Position numbers and translations under genes: made by a program
Source: Streptomyces ureilyticus
Lineage (GTDB): Bacteria; Actinomycetota; Actinomycetes; Streptomycetales; Streptomycetaceae
Assembly: GCF_011045025.1 (NCBI RefSeq)
Contig: NZ_JAAKZX010000105.1
Span: 1-32,574, forward strand
DNA length: 32,574 bases
Direction of reading: 5' to 3'
Part shown: positions 23,875 to 32,400 of the stretch, one piece after another
How the letters are laid out: each line of letters begins with the position of its first letter
Position numbering within the stretch: position 1 is the stretch's first letter
Notes under the pieces: model-generated
The model's input: the letters and a program-made list of their open reading frames with translations, nothing else
The model's database searches: none
What the model was told of the DNA's origin: nothing

Positions 23875-23980
23875 GGTCAGACGCCCTTCGCGGCAGGTTC
23901 AAGAATCGCCACGCACTCCACATGATGCATCATCGGTATGACGTCGGTCTGTGCCGGTTACGGAAAAAGCGCAGGTCACA
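23875..23980 (-). pseudogene. Degraded copy of the 3' end of the RNA methyltransferase gene
   Basis: The minus strand encodes DVIPMMHHVECVAILEPAAKGV followed by TGA-CCT. This parallels the end of the intact methyltransferase at 27057 (FDLFPMTSHVECVAILEPADKGA, TGA-CCT). Before it, in another frame, CDLRFFRN parallels RDLGYFRE of the intact gene. The copy has lost about 18 bp and keeps an in-frame TAA, so it is a decayed tail of about 100 bp. It has the same orientation as the intact gene, 3.2 kb away on the far side of the DUF262 gene. See the findings on island integration. Confidence 0.65.
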
Positions 23981-24295
23981 GCAATCCCATCGATTCTCGC
24001 CCCGGCTTTTCGGCGTCCAGGTCAAACGAGTGTCACGGCCGACAGCCTGCGCTTGCTCCTTGGCGACCGCTCCCGCGGTGCGCGGGCTATTGCGTGTTCA
24101 AGCCGGTCGACGAGGAGGCGAGAAGGCCGACCGGACTCCACCGGCGCCATCCGTCGATGTGCCCAAATGTGTAGGTCGCCACGCCGTCTGGTGAGTGCGA
24201 CTCCCAAGGCTCTCTGCAGCAACCGGACCGTGGTCTACACCAGCGATAGGCTCGAGGTCATTCCCCCCTGGTCTGAGGGCTGGCCATAGGGACAC
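23981..24295. other. Gene-free stretch left of the DUF262 gene
   Basis: About 315 bp with no credible gene on either strand. A 66-residue minus-strand frame (24022-24222) is arginine-rich and matches no family I know. I saw no integrase remnant, tRNA or clear hairpin. It is the downstream flank of the DUF262-Schlafen gene and probably holds its terminator. Confidence 0.4.
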
Positions 24296-26572
24296 TCATC
24301 CCCAGTGTTCCTCCTGGTAGCGCAGGAGGTCATCGCCATGGAGTTGCTTGGTGGCGTTGCCGACCCGGACCCAAAAGTCGGTGGCGCCGCTGCCGCCCTT
24401 GGCGGGCTTGGCGAACACCGGCTTACCTGCCGCGGCAACGCTGATCTGACAGACGACATTGCCAGAAATCTCGGGGAAGTGTACGCGGACGGTGGTCGCC
24501 GTCGGGGTCGACAGGCTGCCGTCGAGGAGTTGGCGTACGAAGAGCTCATACCCGTCGACGTTGGCCTGCGACTCCAGAGTGGTGAGGTCGTTCTCGATGC
24601 CGAGGGCGGTTCCGTCGTCGGCGACACCGATGAACAGGTTTCCGCCCTCGCTGTTCAGGAAGCCGCAGACGGCCTTGACGATGTTGTGCCGTAGGGACTT
24701 GTCGGCCTGCCGGGTGTGCACGTTCCAGCGGGCGCTGGCCTTGAACTCGGTGCCCTGGGATTCGCCGGCGGCGATCATGTCGGCCGGGGTGGTTGGGAGG
24801 TACGCAGGGCGTTCCCCCGTGAGGGTTTCGAACGCTTCCCGCACGACCTTGGCGATCAGCTGGCGCCGCCGTTCCAGGAAGGTCAAATAGTCGAGCTGTT
24901 CCCAGCCGACCGGGAGCGCGTGCCACCGTACCTGCCGCTCGAGCACCTCCGGGTCCATTGCGCCCGTGATTCTCGGCCAGTAGTCATGTGGTGCGTCGGT
25001 GTTGGACAGCTCGTCTGCCGGCCACCTCACGTAGGCCATATTGGCGATGGCATTGACTTGGCGCCGGTCGGTGATACTCAGTCCGGCGAGCACCTTGCGG
25101 TGGAACAGGTTGTCCCGGTCGACAGCCTTGGCGGGTTGGACTGAGGGGTCCAGCAGATCACGGATTCGTTGGTCGCCGAAGAGCATTTCGGCGTCGAGGA
25201 TGTTGAGCGCCGCCTGGTAGGCGAACAGCACGGGTGAACGCGACGAGGATGTGTCCAGCCGGTTCGGCAGGGAGATGTCCCAGTAGTCGCCGGTGAAGTT
25301 CGCTGCGATGATCCGGTCGAGTTCCGCGGTGAAGGCTCGGCCGTCACCTGGCGGCAGACTGCCGATCCGCCCCAGGTCAAACTCCATCTGTGATTCCGGC
25401 GAGTTGGAGTACCGACCGGTGGTGTGCGCCATGAAGAACCACCGTCCGATCACGGGACGGAGTTCATCGACCGTCAGTCCGAAGTCGTGGCGTCCGATCA
25501 GCCAGATCGTGTAGCTGTACAGCAGGGCGTTGTCGGAGGTGATCATCTTGCGACTGCGGAAGCCGGCCGCCGTGACGCACTGGAAGAACTCGTGCCAGCT
25601 CGTCAGGTCCAAGACCTTCGTGTGTGCTTGGGCGAGCCGGTCGAACTGCTCCTGCCGTCGAGCGGCGGTGACCTTGCCGGTTTCAAGGTCCTTTCCTCGT
25701 AGGACGCTATAGACGTGCTGCAGCCGGGCGCGCCGGAAGGCGACAGCAACGGCTACGCGCAGCAGTTGGTCCGGGCTGGGGTCAAGAAAAGCGTTTCGAG
25801 GGCTCGGACCGGGGAGTCCTGCGACCACCGCGCCGCGGCTGAAGTCTTCGAGCTGGCGGCGGCCCTTCTCCCAATGCACTGACATCAGGGTGAGGATGAA
25901 GTCGGACTGGTTGAGCTTCACGCCTTCGGAGTTGATGCGCACGAAGATGTCGGCGACCTGCTCCTCGTTGGCCGAAGCACCCAGCTCCACAACCTGGAAG
26001 CGGAACTCGTGCAGGTCCCGGACCCTGTCTACGCGTTCTTCGAGCACATCCTTGGCAGCGTCCGACAAGGGCTGGCCGCTGGCCTGTTCGAGCCGCTGGA
26101 AGAACTGCCGGACGGTGGGCTTGTAACCACCTTGGGCCCAGAGCGCGGTGATGTCCGGAATAAAGTGGGCGTCACGCTCGATCGCCGCGTCCGTGACCTC
26201 GAACGTCTGGTCCTCCGGGTGGAACGCGATACGAACGTTGATCTCGTCGAAAGACTTAGTGACGATCTTGCGCCCGGTGAGGACAGCGAACAGGGCGGTG
26301 AGCCGCTGCTGCCCGTCAACGACCAACAGCTGAGGTGCCCGATCACCGGCTTCCGTTCCGATCTGCCGCGTCCCCACCTCAGCGCCGGTCTCCCAGAACA
26401 TCAGGGTGCCGATCGGGTAGCCCCGATACATCGAGTCGAAGAGATCGCGGGTCTTCGCCGCAGACCAGACGAACGGGCGTTGAATGTCTGGCAATCCGAT
26501 ACGACCGCCTTCGATGTTCTCGATCAGGTGCCGGAGCGTGTAACCAGTGTCGCGATACAAAGTGGGCGGCAC
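24296..26572 (-). CDS. DUF262 (GmrS-like) protein fused to a Schlafen/AlbA_2-like domain
   Basis: A 758-residue cytoplasmic protein with no signal or membrane segment. Residues 1-~240 are DUF262, the GmrSD N-terminal domain with ParB-like NTPase fold: IQRPFVW (30-36), VDGQQRLTAL (85-94) and FVRINSEGVKLNQSDF (210-225). The middle (~250-590) is helical and lacks the HNH-type DUF1524 nuclease that GmrSD carries. Residues ~600-758 resemble AlbA_2/Schlafen core: ESQGTEFKAS with Glu604 and Glu609, then FLNSEGGNLFIGVADDG with Asp652/Asp653. That spacing recalls the Glu-x4-Glu...Asp nuclease triad of Schlafen RNases. A plausible role is nucleotide-gated anti-phage RNA or DNA cleavage. The GTG at 26572 has AGGAG ten bases upstream. 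The gene stands alone, flanked by gene-poor DNA and a duplicated methyltransferase tail. Confidence 0.8.
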   Translation of the reverse strand: MPPTLYRDTGYTLRHLIENIEGGRIGLPDIQRPFVWSAAKTRDLFDSMYRGYPIGTLMFWETGAEVGTRQIGTEAGDRAPQLLVVDGQQRLTALFAVLTGRKIVTKSFDEINVRIAFHPEDQTFEVTDAAIERDAHFIPDITALWAQGGYKPTVRQFFQRLEQASGQPLSDAAKDVLEERVDRVRDLHEFRFQVVELGASANEEQVADIFVRINSEGVKLNQSDFILTLMSVHWEKGRRQLEDFSRGAVVAGLPGPSPRNAFLDPSPDQLLRVAVAVAFRRARLQHVYSVLRGKDLETGKVTAARRQEQFDRLAQAHTKVLDLTSWHEFFQCVTAAGFRSRKMITSDNALLYSYTIWLIGRHDFGLTVDELRPVIGRWFFMAHTTGRYSNSPESQMEFDLGRIGSLPPGDGRAFTAELDRIIAANFTGDYWDISLPNRLDTSSSRSPVLFAYQAALNILDAEMLFGDQRIRDLLDPSVQPAKAVDRDNLFHRKVLAGLSITDRRQVNAIANMAYVRWPADELSNTDAPHDYWPRITGAMDPEVLERQVRWHALPVGWEQLDYLTFLERRRQLIAKVVREAFETLTGERPAYLPTTPADMIAAGESQGTEFKASARWNVHTRQADKSLRHNIVKAVCGFLNSEGGNLFIGVADDGTALGIENDLTTLESQANVDGYELFVRQLLDGSLSTPTATTVRVHFPEISGNVVCQISVAAAGKPVFAKPAKGGSGATDFWVRVGNATKQLHGDDLLRYQEEHWG

Positions 26573-27054
26573 AGCCGAGGGCTCCTAACGTCCGAGGGCA
26601 ACTGGTCGGCGGAAGCGGTCATTTCGTGGGAACAGCGTCAGGTTAGCCTGCGTCACCCTGACCGAGCAGCACCGCTTCGGTCCGGTAGTGATGCGGCTGG
26701 CCAACTCGCTCACCACGGAGGAATACCGCAGGGCGGCAGACTGACCGCGGCGACGAGACCTCTTGACGCCCCGCACCGCCGCTGGGGAGGCGAAGCGGAA
26801 CACACGTACGGGAGTCCCTGCCCGGGCGAATGGCCCGGTCCGCGCGGCCCGGGCCGGGGAGGTCCGGCACGTTGAGATTCCCGCTTCGAGCGTCATGCGA
26901 GCGTCGAAAATCTGACGAGACCTTGACGGCGCCCTCCGATGCAGCGCCTCCCCCATGAATGCGCAGGTCAGGAAGGTTGCGAGGGACGCCGTCCGCTCGA
27001 ACCGCTGTACGGAGAGAAACAGGTCGAGCCCTCTACCCTGGCCACAAAACACCA
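26573..27054. other. Gene-poor stretch between the DUF262 gene and the RNA methyltransferase
   Basis: About 480 bp. It must hold the promoter of the DUF262 gene at its left edge. On the plus strand a frame ending at 26744 reads VTLTEQHRFGPVVMRLANSLTTEEYRRAAD before TGA, which looks like a protein tail without a beginning, perhaps a gene fragment. CAGGTCAGG occurs at 26963 and again at 27054 next to the methyltransferase stop. No integrase or transposase was recognised. Confidence 0.4.
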
Positions 27055-27056
27055 GG

Positions 27057-28397
27057 TCAGGCACCCTTGTCAGCTGGCTCCAGGATCGCTACACACTCCA
27101 CGTGCGACGTCATCGGAAACAGATCGAACGCCCGAAGCGTCCGCACCCGATACCCGCCCTCCCGGAAGTACCCCAAGTCCCGAGCCAACGCCGCCGGATC
27201 GCACGCCACGTACGCAATACGCCGCGCCCCCAGCCCCGTCAGAAGCCCGACCGTCTTCTTGCCGGCGCCCGCCCGCGGCGGGTCCAGGACGATCAAGTCG
27301 GCCTCGGTGATCCCGGTACGCGGCAGCACCGCCTCGACCTTGCCCTGTTCGATGCGGACGCGGTCGAAGGCGGCGAGGTTGTGCCGGGCGTCCTCCACCG
27401 CGCGCTTGCCGGTCTCGATGCCGAGTACCGCGCCCTTGTCGCCGAGGCGGTCGGCGAGGGCGCCCGCGAAGAGGCCGACGCCGCAGTACAGGTCGAGTGC
27501 CGTCTCGCCCTTGCGCGGCATCAGGCCCTGCATGACCGCCTTGACCAGAGTGTCCGCGGACTTCGGGTGGACCTGCCAGAAGCCGCCGCTGCCGACCCGG
27601 TACGTGCGGTCGTCCGCGCGCTCGCGCACGAAGGGGCGGCCGTGGACGCGGTGCACGCCCCCGTCCTTCTCCTCCACGCGCATGACCGACACCGGCCGGT
27701 CCAGCTCCACGATCGGCAGGCGGGCGCCGGGCCGTGGTGTGAGGATCACCTGGCGGTCCTGGGAGCCCGTCGCCGCGATCGCCTCGATCGACTCCATCCC
27801 GGACCAGTCGCGCTGCTCGATGCCCAGCTCGCTGACGCCCGGCGCGGCGATCATGCAGTGCTCGATCGGCTCGACCTCGTGCGAACGGTGCCGCCGCAGA
27901 CCGGCGTGCCCGGAGTCGTCCACCGCGTACTGCACGCGCGTACGCCAGGCCGGCACCTCGCCGGCGGGCACCTTGTCGCCCTCGGCGGGCATCACCGTGC
28001 CGTCCCAGCCGGCCTCCTCGGGCGTCAGGTCCGCGAGCCGCTTCAGCTGCTCGGCGATCACCTCGCCCTTCATGCGCCGCTGCGCACCCGGCTTGGCGTG
28101 CTGCCAGTCGCAGCCGCCGCAGCGGCCGGGTCCGGCGTACGGGCAGGGCGCCTCGACCCGGTCCTTGGACGCCTCCAGGACGGTCACCGCGTCCGCGCGC
28201 AGGAAGCGCGAGTCCTCCTCGCCCTCCGTCACGCGCGCGACGACCCGCTCACCGGGCAGCGCGTGCCGGACGAACAGCACCTGCCCCTCTGACGTACGGG
28301 CGATGCAGTGCCCGCCGTGAGCGACAGGCCCGATCTCGACCTCGTACTCCTGCCCCACGAGCGACCCCGCCGGCGTTTTCTTCGGTTCTGCCTGCAT
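27057..28397 (-). CDS. Class I SAM-dependent RNA (uracil-5) methyltransferase, 4Fe-4S type
   Basis: A 446-residue enzyme of the TrmA/RlmCD family, which methylates C5 of a uracil in tRNA or 23S rRNA. A TRAM domain occupies about residues 12-75. Cys85, Cys93, Cys96 (PYAGPGRCGGCDWQH) and Cys181 (EHCMIA) can hold a 4Fe-4S cluster, as in RlmD. The SAM site is LDLYCGVGLF (301-310) and the target-base motif LDPPRAG lies at 371-377. The catalytic nucleophile is Cys399 in YVACDP, and the C-terminal general-base motif HVECVAIL is present. The ATG at 28397 begins at the TRAM-proximal leader and has GGAG upstream; the longer frame to 28439 is unlikely. Its 3' end is duplicated in decayed form at 23875. 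Confidence 0.92.
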   Translation of the reverse strand: MQAEPKKTPAGSLVGQEYEVEIGPVAHGGHCIARTSEGQVLFVRHALPGERVVARVTEGEEDSRFLRADAVTVLEASKDRVEAPCPYAGPGRCGGCDWQHAKPGAQRRMKGEVIAEQLKRLADLTPEEAGWDGTVMPAEGDKVPAGEVPAWRTRVQYAVDDSGHAGLRRHRSHEVEPIEHCMIAAPGVSELGIEQRDWSGMESIEAIAATGSQDRQVILTPRPGARLPIVELDRPVSVMRVEEKDGGVHRVHGRPFVRERADDRTYRVGSGGFWQVHPKSADTLVKAVMQGLMPRKGETALDLYCGVGLFAGALADRLGDKGAVLGIETGKRAVEDARHNLAAFDRVRIEQGKVEAVLPRTGITEADLIVLDPPRAGAGKKTVGLLTGLGARRIAYVACDPAALARDLGYFREGGYRVRTLRAFDLFPMTSHVECVAILEPADKGA

Positions 28398-28425
28398 GGC
28401 GGGGTGACTCCAGATGCGAAAAGAG

Positions 28426-28476
28426 GAACGGCCGGACAACAGCCCACCAGTCTACGTGGACGCCACCCGGCCGTTC
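28426..28476 (-). terminator. Hairpin between the permease and methyltransferase genes
   Basis: GAACGGCCGG (28426-28435) is the exact complement of CCGGCCGTTC (28467-28476), with a 31-base loop. It lies 33 bp beyond the permease stop and about 30 bp before the methyltransferase ATG, both on the minus strand. It may end the permease transcript or act in the methyltransferase leader. Confidence 0.45.
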
Positions 28477-28508
28477 GACACGAGTCCGTACGACTCCGTA
28501 CGCCTCCG

Positions 28509-30560
28509 TCAGCCCTTGGGGGTGCTGGGCTCCTTGGGCCGTTGCTCCGCGGGACCGCGCCGCACGGCACCCGGCGCGTTCCACTCCTGCTGCTTCCGGG
28601 CCCGCCTCTTGGCCACCTCGGAGGACTCCAGCTGGTACGGCACGGATGTCACCATCACACCCGGTGTGAACAGCAGCCGTCCCTTGAGCCTGAGCGCGCT
28701 CTGGTTGTGCAGCAACTGCTCGTACCAGTGGCCGACCACGTACTCGGGGATGATCACGCTGACCGCGTCGCGCGGCGACTCCTTGCGCAGGTTCTTCACG
28801 TACTCGATGACCGGCCGCGTGATCTCGCGGTACGGGGAGTCGAGGACCTTCAGCGGTACGTCGATGCCGCGCCGTTCCCACTCCTCCCGCAGTGCCTTGG
28901 TCTCGGCCGGGTCGACGTTGACGCTGAGCGCCTCCAGGGTGTGCGAGCGCATCAGCTTGGCGTAGGCGAGGGCCCGCAGCGTCGGGCGGTGGATCTTGGA
29001 GATCAGGACCACGGAGTGGACGCGCGAGGGGCGTACGACGTCGTCGCTCGGCCCTTCCGGGGCGGCGATCTCCTCGGCGACGCGGTCGTAGTGCTTACGG
29101 ATCGCGGACATGATCGCGTAGAAGATCACCATGCCGAGCAGCGCGACCCAGGCGCCGTGCGTGAACTTGGTGACGAGTACGACGACCAGCACGAGCCCGG
29201 TGAAGAAGGCGCCGAAGGTGTTGATCGCCCGGGATCGGTACATGCGGCGGCGTACGGCCTGGTCCCGCTCGGTGGCCAGGTGGCGGTTCCAGTGCCGGAC
29301 CATGCCGGTCTGGCTGAGCGTGAAGGAGACGAAGACTCCGACGATGTAGAGCTGGATCAGCCGGGTCGAGTCGGCGCCGTAGACCCACACCAGCAGCCCG
29401 GCGGCGCCCGCGAGCAGCACGATGCCGTTGGAGAAGGCGAGGCGGTCGCCGCGGGTGTGCAGCTGACGGGGCAGATAGCGGTCCTGCGCGAGGATCGAGC
29501 CCAGCAGCGGGAAGCCGTTGTACGCGGTGTTGGCCGCCAGGAAGAGCACCAGCGCGGTGGCCGCGGCGAGCAGCACGAACATGAAGCTGCCGTCACCGAA
29601 GACGGCCTCGGCGACCTGCGAGATCACCGGGTTCTGGACGTAGTCGGCACCGACCGCGACGCCGTTCTCCAGCAGGTCGGTCGCCGGGTGCTCGGCCATG
29701 CGTACGTTCGACGCCATGGCCAGGCCGATGATGCCGCAGAACATGGTGACCGCGAGCAGGCCCATCATCGCCAGCGTGGTCCCGGCGTTCTTGGACTTGG
29801 GCTTGCGGAACGCCGGAACGCCGTTGCTGATCGCCTCGACGCCGGTGAGCGCCGCACAGCCGGAGGAGAAGGCCCGCAGCAGCAGGAAGACGAGCGCGAA
29901 TCCCGCGAGCCCCTGCTGCTCCGCCTCGATCTCGAAGCCGGCGGTAGGCGCCCTCATCGTGTCGTCGAGGACCAGACCGCGGAAGGCGCCCCAGGCGATC
30001 ATCGCGAAGACGCCCACCACGAAGACGTACGTCGGAACCGCGAAGAGCTTCCCGGACTCCCTGACCCCGCGCAGGTTCATCAGCGTGAGGAGCACGATGA
30101 CGGCGATCGCGCACGGCACCTTGTTCTCGACCACGAAGGGGATCGCGGAACCGAGATTCTCGATGCCCGAGGAGATCGACACGGCGACGGTGAGCACATA
30201 GTCGACGAGCAGCGCGCTGGCCACGGTGAGACCGGCCTTGGGACCGAGGTTGGTGTTGGCCACCTCGTAGTCGCCGCCGCCGCTCGGGTACGCGTGCACG
30301 TTCTGCCGGTACGAAGCGACCACCGTGAACATCAGCACCACGACCGCGACCGCGATCCAGGGGCTGAAGTGGTAAGCCGACACGCCCGCGATGGACAGGA
30401 CCAGCAGCACCTCGCCCGGCGCGTACGCCACGGAGGAGAGCGGATCGGAGGCGAACACCGGGAGGGCGATGCGCTTCGGCAGGAGCGTTTCTCCGAGCCG
30501 GTCGCTGCGCAGTGCACGCCCGATGAGGATCCGTTTGGGCAGGTCGGTCAGTTTGGACAC
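28509..30560 (-). CDS. APC-family permease, KimA-like (probable potassium uptake)
   Basis: A 683-residue membrane protein with about 12 hydrophobic segments from residues ~45 to 500 and a ~180-residue cytoplasmic tail. The first helix has the APC pattern ASDPLSSVAYAPGE; YPSGGGDYEVANTNLGP and SSGCAALTGVEAISNGVPAF are typical of the KimA (YdaO) branch. KimA of Bacillus is a high-affinity K+/H+ symporter inhibited by c-di-AMP, and its tail resembles a universal-stress-protein fold, as this one may. Two TrkA proteins are encoded divergently next door, which supports potassium transport; amino-acid transport is the alternative. I chose the GTG at 30560 (SKLTDLPKRILIG); TACGAT lies seven bases upstream and no Shine-Dalgarno is seen, so the mRNA may be leaderless. 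The frame extends to 30605. Confidence 0.8.
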   Translation of the reverse strand: MSKLTDLPKRILIGRALRSDRLGETLLPKRIALPVFASDPLSSVAYAPGEVLLVLSIAGVSAYHFSPWIAVAVVVLMFTVVASYRQNVHAYPSGGGDYEVANTNLGPKAGLTVASALLVDYVLTVAVSISSGIENLGSAIPFVVENKVPCAIAVIVLLTLMNLRGVRESGKLFAVPTYVFVVGVFAMIAWGAFRGLVLDDTMRAPTAGFEIEAEQQGLAGFALVFLLLRAFSSGCAALTGVEAISNGVPAFRKPKSKNAGTTLAMMGLLAVTMFCGIIGLAMASNVRMAEHPATDLLENGVAVGADYVQNPVISQVAEAVFGDGSFMFVLLAAATALVLFLAANTAYNGFPLLGSILAQDRYLPRQLHTRGDRLAFSNGIVLLAGAAGLLVWVYGADSTRLIQLYIVGVFVSFTLSQTGMVRHWNRHLATERDQAVRRRMYRSRAINTFGAFFTGLVLVVVLVTKFTHGAWVALLGMVIFYAIMSAIRKHYDRVAEEIAAPEGPSDDVVRPSRVHSVVLISKIHRPTLRALAYAKLMRSHTLEALSVNVDPAETKALREEWERRGIDVPLKVLDSPYREITRPVIEYVKNLRKESPRDAVSVIIPEYVVGHWYEQLLHNQSALRLKGRLLFTPGVMVTSVPYQLESSEVAKRRARKQQEWNAPGAVRRGPAEQRPKEPSTPKG

Positions 30561-30720
30561 GCTGAGGATCGTAAGCCGTCGGGGTATGGGGCGCCCACCC
30601 GCCACCCGACGTCTGCCCTACGAGTGAATTGAGAGATGAGTGATGCTGCGGGTTCCGGCACCGACGGCGTCCCCATGTCTATATGACAAAACCTCGCCGC
30701 CCACCCCTCCTGGAGACCTC

Positions 30721-30819
30721 ATGACGCCAGCCACCGCGGAACTCATCGGTGCCGCCGCCGCACTCCTCGGGCTCGGTGTCCTGACCCTCGCCAGCGTCCG
30801 CAGCATCAGCCGCCGCTGA
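30721..30819 (+). CDS. 32-residue single-span membrane peptide
   Basis: An ATG with CTGGAG six bases upstream opens a 32-codon frame: a short polar start (MTPATAEL), a ~17-residue Ala/Leu/Gly-rich hydrophobic stretch, then a basic end (RSISRR). This predicts one membrane helix with the basic tail inside. TATATG upstream at about 30680 could be a -10 box. It is divergent from the permease and 152 bp before the first trkA-like gene. By position it could be a small accessory subunit of the potassium system, as KdpF is for Kdp, but it is not KdpF by sequence. Such a short frame may also be chance. Confidence 0.5.
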   Translation: MTPATAELIGAAAALLGLGVLTLASVRSISRR

Positions 30820-30971
30820 TCACGACGGGGCCATGGGCGAGCATGCACAGGGGTGCCCTCAGCGGACCGTGCGTGTGTAGCTTGGGCATCGGTCTGAGAC
30901 CCTGTTCGAGAGCTTGTTCAGCCTCAGCGGTAACTCCATGAGCAGTAACAATTGACATCGGAAGGACGGTC

Positions 30972-31643
30972 GTGCACATCGTCATCATGGGCTGCGGGAG
31001 AGTCGGTTCCGCTCTCGCCCAGACCCTGGAGCAACAGGGGCACACGGTCGCCGTGGTCGACCAGGACCCCACCGCCTTCCGACGACTGGGCTCCGGGTTC
31101 GGCGGCCGTCGTGTCACCGGAGTCGGCTTCGATCAGGACACCCTGCGCGAGGCGGGCATCGAGGAGGCGGGCGCCTTCGCCGCCGTCTCCAGCGGGGACA
31201 ACTCGAACATCATCGCCGCCCGGGTGGCCCGCGAGATGTTCGGCATCGAGAACGTCGCGGCGCGCATCTACGACCCTCGCCGCGCCGAGGTCTACCAGCG
31301 GCTCGGCATCCCGACCGTCGCCACCGTCCGCTGGACCGCCGACCAGATGCTGCGCCGGCTGCTGCCTGCGGGGGCCGAGCCGCTGTGGCGCGACCCCACG
31401 GGCGGGGTGCAGCTCGCCGAGGTGCACGCCTCGACGGCGTGGGTGGGCCAGCGGATCAGCAAGCTCCAGGACGAGACCGGCGTACGCGTCGCCTTCCTCA
31501 CCCGCCTTGGCGAGGCGATCCTGCCGAGCTCGCAGACGGTGCTGCAGGAGGGCGATCTGGTGCACGTGATGATGCGTACGGACGACGTGGACAAGGTCGA
31601 GGCGGCGTTCGCCAAGGGCCCTGACGAGGAGGGCGGTCACTGA
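30972..31643 (+). CDS. TrkA-family potassium transport regulator (first copy)
   Basis: A 223-residue RCK-type protein. The N-terminal Rossmann domain (RCK_N) begins HIVIMGCGRVGSALAQTL with the GxGxxG nucleotide site and the NAD-binding acid in VVDQDP. The RCK_C ligand-binding domain covers about residues 135-215. Such proteins bind NAD(H), ATP/ADP or c-di-AMP and gate a K+ channel or transporter in the membrane. The GTG start follows GGAAGGA. It is followed with a one-base overlap (TGATG) by a second TrkA-like gene, so both are translated together and probably form a heteromer. The likely partner is the divergent KimA-like permease or a Trk pore encoded elsewhere. Confidence 0.9.
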   Translation: MHIVIMGCGRVGSALAQTLEQQGHTVAVVDQDPTAFRRLGSGFGGRRVTGVGFDQDTLREAGIEEAGAFAAVSSGDNSNIIAARVAREMFGIENVAARIYDPRRAEVYQRLGIPTVATVRWTADQMLRRLLPAGAEPLWRDPTGGVQLAEVHASTAWVGQRISKLQDETGVRVAFLTRLGEAILPSSQTVLQEGDLVHVMMRTDDVDKVEAAFAKGPDEEGGH

Positions 31644-32320
31644 TGAGGGTCGCCATTGCCGGTGCCGGTGCGGTGGGCCGCTCGATCGCGGGCGAACTGC
31701 TGGAGAACGGGCACGAGATCCTGCTGATCGACAAGGCACCGACCGCGATCTCGGTCGAGCGCGTACCGCAGGCGGAGTGGCTGCTGGCCGACGCCTGCGA
31801 AATCACTTCGCTGGACGAGGCGGCGCTCCAGCGCTGCAACGTGGTGATCGCCGCGACGGGCGACGACAAGGTGAATCTGGTCGTCTCCCTGCTCGCGAAG
31901 ACGGAGTACGGCGTTCCGCGCGTCGTCGCCCGCGTCAACAACCCCAAGAACGAGTGGCTGTTCAACGAGTCCTGGGGTGTGGACGTAGCCGTCTCGACCC
32001 CCCGCCTGATGTCGGCCCTGGTAGAGGAGGCGGTGAGCGTAGGCGACCTGGTCCGCCTCCTCCGCTTCAGCCACGGCGACGCCAACCTGGTAGAGCTGAC
32101 GCTCCCCCCGGAGTCGGCCCTGGCAGGCACCCGGGTCGGCGACGTGGAATGGCCCGAGGACACATCCCTGGTCACCATCATCCGCGGCACCAGGGTCCTC
32201 ACCCCGACGAGGGAGGACTCCTTGGAGGCGGGCGACGAGCTGCTGTTCGTGGCGGCTCAGGCCAGGGAGGAGCAGCTGGAGGATCTGCTGTCGGTGCGAC
32301 GGGAGGATGCGGTCGGCTGA
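31643..32320 (+). CDS. TrkA-family potassium transport regulator (second copy)
   Basis: A 225-residue RCK-type protein similar in layout to its upstream neighbour but clearly diverged. It starts MRVAIAGAGAVGRSIAGELL (GxGxxG at residues 7-12), with LLIDKAP as the second-strand acid and an RCK_C domain at about 140-220 (LVELTLPPESALAGTRVGDV). The ATG shares its A with the TGA of the first copy. It is the last gene of the pair, followed 20 bp later by a strong palindromic terminator. Paired single-RCK TrkA genes are common in actinobacteria and differ from the double-domain TrkA of E. coli. Confidence 0.9.
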   Translation: MRVAIAGAGAVGRSIAGELLENGHEILLIDKAPTAISVERVPQAEWLLADACEITSLDEAALQRCNVVIAATGDDKVNLVVSLLAKTEYGVPRVVARVNNPKNEWLFNESWGVDVAVSTPRLMSALVEEAVSVGDLVRLLRFSHGDANLVELTLPPESALAGTRVGDVEWPEDTSLVTIIRGTRVLTPTREDSLEAGDELLFVAAQAREEQLEDLLSVRREDAVG

Positions 32321-32340
32321 TTTCCGGCGGTACGAGGATG

Positions 32341-32372
32341 GGGGGGCGCCCGGAGTACTCCGGGCGCCCCCC
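32341..32372 (+). terminator. Perfect 16-bp-stem terminator after the trkA pair
   Basis: The 16 bases at 32341-32356 are exactly complementary to those at 32357-32372; the centre is GGAGTACTCC and the arms end in G6/C6. The right half reappears in part at 32383-32397 (TCTCCGGGCGCCCCC). It lies 20 bp after the second trkA stop. Confidence 0.8.
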
Positions 32373-32400
32373 CATTCAGTGTTCTCCGGGCGCCCCCATG

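Noticed and set aside
24022..24222. 66-residue minus-strand frame
   Set aside because: No family resemblance, no ribosome-binding site, and Arg-rich composition typical of random GC-rich frames.
26585..27064. 159-residue minus-strand frame between the DUF262 and methyltransferase genes
   Set aside because: It crosses the methyltransferase stop, has no ribosome-binding site and no recognisable domain.
28308..30632. 774-residue plus-strand open frame
   Set aside because: It is the complement of the permease and part of the methyltransferase gene; it is rich in His, Arg and Glu, with no domain or ribosome-binding site.
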